Below, one piece after another: positions 58,707 through 64,000 of a stretch of DNA of 64,000 nt (within the stretch, counting starts at the first letter, position 1; every line of letters starts with the position of its first letter). The translations under genes were made by a program, and so were the position numbers. This stretch comes from Manihot esculenta. Its lineage: Eukaryota; Streptophyta; Magnoliopsida; Malpighiales; Euphorbiaceae. The stretch is taken from assembly GCF_001659605.2 (NCBI RefSeq), contig NC_035170.2:19480948-19544947 (forward strand). The letters are read 5' to 3'. Below the pieces are notes generated by a model. That model searched no databases. It was not told where the DNA came from and saw only the letters and a program-made list of their open reading frames with translations.

Positions 58707-61037
58707 TGTAACGACCCGAAAACCGGACCGCTACCGGCGCTAGAATTCAGATCGGCTTAAGGCCGCTGAGACCCGTAGCAAGCCTGACATACATCTTATA
58801 TACCTGTTTAATCCCATACATGATCAACATATACATAAAAATTTAAACTTTTTCCTTTCCTTTACCAAGCTTAACCTGTGCATGCACAACTCATAATCAT
58901 AAATATTAAACCCCACACTGGAGCCCTCATCAAATGCTCCAATGGGGTAACATATCATACATAAGCTTGATTTACATAAGACATCAATAAAACTTTTTAC
59001 AAATCATGTGCAAAAGGGATTAACCAACATACTAGGGTCAAGCACAACTCTAAACCTCAAGAATCATCATTACATTACATTACAATACTATACTTTTCAT
59101 TACATCATTTTCATGTCCACATCTAACTATTACATAAACATAACTTCTTATTCTTCCTGACCTCCTGATTCTATCCCAAACCTGCAACCTGGGGGATTAA
59201 GGGAATGGGGTGAGCTACTAGAGCCTAGTGAGCAGAATAATAAAACATTTAAAACACATTCTATCATGGAATGCATCACACCACAGCCAAATCACATTAA
59301 GGATGAACTTGTCACCAATAGCCCTCTAAATAATCCAATCATGCCAGAGGCGTAGTACAGGTCATACCTGGTCTTTCTCTTACACATATCATATCATACA
59401 TATCCATTCGTGCCGGGGGCGTAGTGCAGGCCACACCCGGACTTTCTCTTACATTGTGCCAAGGGCGTAGTGCAGACCACACCTGGACTTCCATATCACA
59501 TCATATCATATCTCATCATAGTGAGGGCTAAAGGATCATCCAACATTCATCCACATCAACAACATAATATGCAATGCAACATATTCGTGAATTCTAATGC
59601 AAACAACCTAACATATCTCATGGCATTCATGATGCGTGAATCATGCTAAAACATTTATTTATTTAATTTGCAATATAAAGAATCATTCTACTCACCTCTG
59701 GCTAGCTCTGAAAAGACTCGGGAGTAGCTATCTCACTGCTGAGGTCCTCGGTTCCTCGGGTCCAAACTTACACAGGTGGACTCAAATGAGGGACCAAACA
59801 TATACTAACATGACTCTAAAATACTCCCCAGAAAAACCCCCTAAAACACCTTAAAACAATCATAGAAAACATGCAAAGGAAGGCTGAACAGGGCACTTTC
59901 GACGGCAGGTTCGGTGGCCGAAAGTCCCTCCAGAGCCGAAACTCAGTCACTTTTGGTGGCACCTTCGACGGCTGAAAGTTCCCTCCAGAGACGAAACTCA
60001 TGCATGTTCGGCGGCACCTTCGGCTGTCGAATCTCCCCTTTAGAGCCGAAAGTCCACTTTCAGGGGCAGGGTTCGGCAGCCAAAGGCTGGCCTTCACAGG
60101 CAGGTTCGGCAGTCGAAAGTCCTTCGGCTGCCGAACCTGAGTTCTTCCAAAGGGCAGAACTCAGCCTCCATATGCACATTTTGCCTCCCAAACCATTCAA
60201 ACATGCATTCACCTATTTTACAACAAGCATACACAAGCAAATAAACATTTAGGAGTCTCAAACTATCCTAAACCCCAATACAAACACAAAAAGCAACTCA
60301 AACAACATACATTACTCATAAACTCAACATTAACCCTAACATGACATCAACTAACTTACACATGCATTTCTACCCCATAAACTTCATAAAACTTGTTTAA
60401 AACATACAAGAAAGGTAGGATCTAGGCTTACCTCTTGAAGATCGAGAGAAAAGATGATCCTAACTTGGAGATGGGAGAAATCTAGCTCCTTGGGTCTCCA
60501 AGCTCCAAAACTTGATCTTAGCTCCAAAACTCTTCAAAACCAAGTTAGAACTCGTTAAAACTTGAAAGATTTGAGGAAAATCAACAAAACCAACCATGGG
60601 AGAGCATGGACTCACCGTTGGCCGAAAATAGAGAAGAAAGCTCGCCCGTTTCGGCCATGGAGCCCTTTTATAGGGGCTGGCCAGACCACCTTCAGAAGCC
60701 TAAAGTGCCTCCAAAACTCATGCAAGTTCGGCGGCCGAACCTAAACCACTTTCGGAAGCCTAACTTGCCCCCCTAAACTATCCCATGTTCGGCGGCCGAA
60801 CTTGAGATTCGACGGCCGAACTTGAGGTTCGGCGGCCGAACTTGAGGTTCGGCGGCCGAACTTGGAAATGCCTCCATGGTCTTTTTCATTCAAAACTCAA
60901 TTTCTTTCTTACTTAAAATCCTAAAATACATTAAAACTTTTTATAAAAACATGGTTTTACCCTTCTAGAGGTTTTCGACATCCGAGATTCCACCGGACGG
61001 TAGGAATTCCGATACCGGAGTCTAGTCGGGTATTACA
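58707..61037 (-). repeat. Element A 5' LTR (2331 bp)
   Basis: Unbroken LTR from TGTAACGACCC to GTATTACA. Many TTCGGC motifs are eroded at CG (for example TTCGACGGC, TTTTGGTGGC, GGCAGTCGAA). Four near-tandem motif units occur at 60788-60862 that are fewer in the 3' LTR. The TATA box CCTATAAAAGGG is on the minus strand at 60663-60674. Confidence 0.92.
60663..60674 (-). promoter_or_regulatory. TATA box in element A's 5' LTR
   Basis: CCTATAAAAGGG on the minus strand, about 365 bp from the U3 end at 61037, with TTCGGC inverted repeats upstream (60727-60862) and a donor-like GGTGAG downstream near 60612. Confidence 0.7.
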
Positions 61038-61169
61038 AGCGGATAAAAGCTCATTAGTAATAGCCCAACGGAGGTTGCTATGGGTAACATTAGACGGGAG
61101 CCTCTTGACGAAAGCAAACTCAATAGGAGCCATGGCAAAAGGAGACGTACATGTAGCATAAAAAGCCAA
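61038..61169 (-). pseudogene. 5' end of the gene interrupted by element A
   Basis: Minus-strand open frame beginning with an ATG at 61169 (or 61133) and reading about 44 residues (MAFYATCTSP..., then APIEFAFVKRLP...) before the element A insertion. It continues in principle at 5141. A TATA-like box on the minus strand at about 61252-61263 (CCTATAAAAGCC) lies 80-90 bp upstream of the ATG. The function is not recognised; see the entry for 2829-5141. Confidence 0.5.
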
Positions 61170-61784
61170 TAAAGAAAGTGAGAAAAGAGGAGAGTTCAGA
61201 GAAGAAAGACAAAGTTTAAAATGCCAAAGTATACTAAAGCGTCCAGGAGAAGGCTTTTATAGGCCGCAGAATTTAAATTTTGATTCAACTCCCCAAAAGA
61301 CCTCGCATAGCGGTTCTTTAAAAAACTCCCCTGATAATCATTACCTTCATTTAATGGCGCCTGTTCAAGAATCGATAATGATGAAAGCGTGTTTTCTAGA
61401 GGGAAATGCATCGAAAATCGTCCATAACGACTTTATAAGATTAAATTTGCTCCTCCAACAATCATAAATAACCCTTAGAGAAGCGAAAGGACATATGATA
61501 ATATATAAATAATAAGGTCCATTAAGATCATGATACGTCTACACACAATTTAGAAAGGTTCCATGAATCTCATCGTCTGGACCGACCAGGCAGCAGAAAA
61601 TCCAACCTATGAGATATAAAGACCAAAGCAACACCCTTGACCCTATCAAAGCCCAAAATAGATGAGTAGACTTCTTCAAAACTCGGTGTTGGATGCAAGC
61701 CCAACGAATCATAAGTGTCTAGAGGGGACCCACCTCAATACAGATCAAGTGAGCTGAGTACAACTTGATGAGACTAGGGTAAGA
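61170..61784 (-). promoter_or_regulatory. 5' flank and probable promoter of the interrupted gene
   Basis: Contains the TATA-like box at 61252-61263 and a pyrimidine-rich leader (minus strand) between it and the ATG. The remainder to 61784 shows no open frame, repeat or RNA gene. Confidence 0.4.
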
Positions 61785-62972
61785 TGATTATACGAGCAAA
61801 GAAATGACACGATACTTCAAATATTTAAAATAGAAAACTCCAAATCATGACAAATTAAGCTACCATCGCTTAATTCAAGACTTACGAGATGAAAACTATA
61901 TTTGGGAAGCATGGAAGAATAAGAAAATAAGCAACAAACTATTCAACACATGTGGACGCGCAATATAATTTCAAATCGCGTAATGCATCTATGGCCAAAT
62001 TGCATTTAAGCCAATTTTGTTATTTTGGTATTTTAGTATTTTGTGGGATTTGTTATTAATTTGTTATTTATCAAGTTGTGTAATGGGATTTTTTTATCAC
62101 ATGTTGATTCTGGATTCCGCATCAGTTGGTATAAGAGTACGGTGATAAATAAATTTCTATTTATCTATATTTATTTATTCCGTAAGTTTTTTTTATTTTT
62201 TTAGTCTATTTTATTATTTTTTATTTCAGTTTATCTTATAGTTTTTCAAAAAAAAATTAAGAAAAAAAAATTTTCAATTATATTTATATAAAAAAAAGAA
62301 GAAAAACCATTTTTATTTCAGTTGTGTGAGATATTTTTAAAAAAAGTAAGAGATAAAAAAAAGAAGAGTGAAAAACAATCGTTTCAATTATTTGATTTTA
62401 AAAAAAAAGGAAAAGAGGAGAGATATCAAAATTTAGTACTTTATTCGCGAAATGTCATACTGAATTCAAAGACAATCCTAGATATGTCGACTCTTTTTTT
62501 GTCATTATGGTTAAAGATTCGAGGATGAATTTTTTTAAAAAAGGAGAGAATGATACGAGTAAAGAAATAACACGATACTTCAAAAATTTAAAATGAAAAA
62601 CTCCAAATTATGACAAATCAAACTACCATCGCTTAATTTAAGACTTACAAGATGTAAACTATATTTGGAAAGTATGGGAGAATAAGAAAATAAGCAATAC
62701 AATCTTCAACACATGTGGACGCGCAATAAAATTTTAGATTGTATAATGCATATATGGCCAAATTGCATTTAGACCAATTTTATTATTTTGGTTTAGTATT
62801 TTGTGGAATTTTGTTTAAATTAATTTGACTTATATTAGAAGCCAAATTCGTGCAGCCCATTTAGGAAGGAGATTTCTCCAAGATAATTTAAGAAAATGAT
62901 CTTTAATGTAATTTAAGTTTGACTATTTAACTAGGTACCCTTCTTATATTATAATTACACTTTCCTACAATA
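61785..62972 (+). mobile_element. Element J: small TRIM-like LTR element without coding capacity
   Basis: A direct repeat of about 260 bp or more (61785-62050 and 62551-62815, sharing ACGAG-AAAGAAAT-ACACGATACTTC and later segments) brackets about 426 bp. The left LTR ends CCGCATCA at 62124 and is followed by TTGGTATAAGAGT (62126-62138), a tRNA-iMet-type primer site with one mismatch. A purine tract AAAAAAGGAGAGAA (62537-62550) directly precedes the second LTR (TGATACGAG at 62551). The interior is AT-rich and non-coding. The right LTR is cut at 62972 by element I and differs from the left one after about 62815. Confidence 0.7.
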
Positions 62973-64000
62973 TGTAATACCCGGCTAGACTCTGGTATCG
63001 GAATTCCAACCGTTCGGTGGAATCTCGGATGTCGGAGACCTCTAGAAGGGTAAAATCATGTTTTCACAAATGTTTTCATGTTTTAATGATTTTTAAGTAA
63101 GAATGAATTTGAGTTTTTCAATGAAAAAGACCATGGAACCTTTACCAGGTTCGGCCGCCGAAAGTCATGTTCGGCCGCCGAACGTGGATAGGTTTTGGGA
63201 GCACTTTTGGCCTCCGAAAGTTTTGTTTGAGAGAAACCAAGTTCGGCCGCCGAACCTCATGTTCGGCCGCCGAACATGCATGAGATGTGGGGGCACGTTC
63301 GGCCCCCGAACGTGAACTGGCCAGCCCCTATATAAGAGCTTCATGGCCGAAACGGGTGAGTTTTCTCCCCATTTTCGGCCACGGTGAGTTCTTGCTCCTC
63401 CATGGTTCATTTTTTATGATTTTCCTTCAATCTTTCATGTTTTAACAAGGTTTATGTCGTTTTGAAGAGATTTGAGCAAGTTTTGGAGCTTTGAGGTTCA
63501 AGAACTCAAAATCTCCCACCTCCGAGTTTAGGACGTCTCCCTCTCGATCTTCAAGAGGTAAGAGCCGATCTTAAGCTCATTTTACGTTTAAAGTAAGTTT
63601 TATGCAAGATCTATGGGGTAGAATGCATGTTTAGCTCATAGTTAGGTTTTTGAGTTAATGTTATGTTTTGAGCAATGTGGCTTGGATTGTGTTGTTGTTG
63701 TGTGTTGTAGTTGGGGTTTAAGTTAGTTTGAGGCCCCTAGGAACCAATGTATGTATATTTGCATGATTTGGTGAGTTATATTCATGTTGGATTGGATGGG
63801 AGAAGAGTTTGTGCAAAGGGAGCCAAGTTTCTGCCCTTTGGCAGAAACCAGGTTCGGCAGCCGAAGGAACTTTCGGCCGCCGAACATGGCTTGGGAGGCA
63901 GGCCTTTCGGCTGCCGAAGTTGCCCCCGAAAAGAGACTTTCGTCTCTGTCTGGGACTTTCGGCTGCCGAAGGTGCCGCCGAACCTGCCCTGTTCTGCCTT
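62973..64000 (+). mobile_element. Element I: LTR of another chromovirus, running off the right edge
   Basis: Starts TGTAATACCCGGC at 62973, the U3 end of the A/F-type LTR, in plus orientation. TTCGGCCGCCGAA motifs at 63150, 63170, 63242, 63262 and (with CCC) 63298 precede a TATA box (CTATATAAG, 63328-63336). Then come donor-like GGTGAGT (63383) and GAG-GTAAGA (near 63557), and a second motif cluster from 63851 to the edge. The rest of the LTR, and whether it is solo or part of a full element, lies outside the window. Confidence 0.88.

Larger units (their letters stand above)
5142..61037 (-). mobile_element. Element A: outer Tekay-like Ty3/gypsy chromovirus holding the whole nest
   Basis: A full-length LTR retrotransposon read on the minus strand. 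Its plus-strand ends are TGTAACGACC at 5142 and GGGTATTACA ending at 61037, flanked by the 5-bp TSD AGCGG (5137-5141, 61038-61042). Its own sequence is about 10 kb: 3' LTR 5142-5823 plus 34935-36527, internal region 36528-37020, 51349-55450 and 57932-58706, and 5' LTR 58707-61037. Four separate insertions (B in the LTR, E in the integrase region, H in gag, and the elements nested in them) expand it to 56 kb. It is dead: many nonsense codons and three interruptions of the coding region. Its LTRs look the most diverged of the nest, as expected for the oldest layer. Confidence 0.93.

Overview
The window is transposon-dominated plant DNA. No single-copy cellular gene could be supported. The plant assignment rests on Tekay/Del-like Ty3/gypsy chromoviruses with 2.1-2.5 kb LTRs, a primer-binding site complementary to initiator tRNA-Met, and a C-terminal chromodomain. 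A eudicot is likely; the species cannot be told from the sequence alone.

The core (5142-61037, about 56 kb) is a set of nested insertions, each resolved by TG...CA ends and a 5-bp target-site duplication (TSD). Element A (minus strand, TSD AGCGG) is the outer shell. Element B (5824-34929, TSD CTTAC) sits in A's left LTR. Element C (15165-34482, TSD ACCAC) sits in B's right LTR. Element D (19822-29716, TSD TCTGT) sits in C's pol gene. Separately, a non-coding LTR-like unit E (37021-51343, TSD AGACA) interrupts A's integrase region. Element F (37902-50442, TSD AGCCA) interrupts E, and solo LTR G (42976-45448, plus strand, TSD AATGG) interrupts F's pol gene. Solo LTR H (about 55452-57926, plus strand, TSD AGTGG) interrupts A's gag gene. 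A, B, C, D and F each encode the same type of Gag-Pol polyprotein on the minus strand: Gag, zinc knuckles, protease, RT, RNase H, integrase, chromodomain.

Only D is intact: one 1662-codon ORF between two 2259-bp LTRs with no difference seen between them. It is therefore a very recent and possibly active insertion. A, B, C and F are broken by nonsense codons, frameshifts and nested insertions.

The nest landed inside an older degraded coding unit whose pieces lie at 2829-5141 and 61038-61169 on the minus strand. This looks like a transposon-type coiled-coil protein gene. Its flanks hold an array of short hairpin repeats (1441-2400), a truncated LTR element at the left edge (1-875), a small TRIM-like LTR element (61785-62972) and the start of another chromovirus LTR at the right edge (62973-64000).

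The most notable signals are in the LTRs. The chromovirus LTRs carry arrays of a CpG-rich inverted repeat, TTCGGC-N-GCCGAA, which contains a GCCGCC (GCC-box-like) core in the transcribed orientation. The unrelated unit E carries six CACGTG (G-box) palindromes upstream of its TATA-like box. The chromovirus leader also shows conserved splice-site-like signals that would define an intron of about 1.2 kb.
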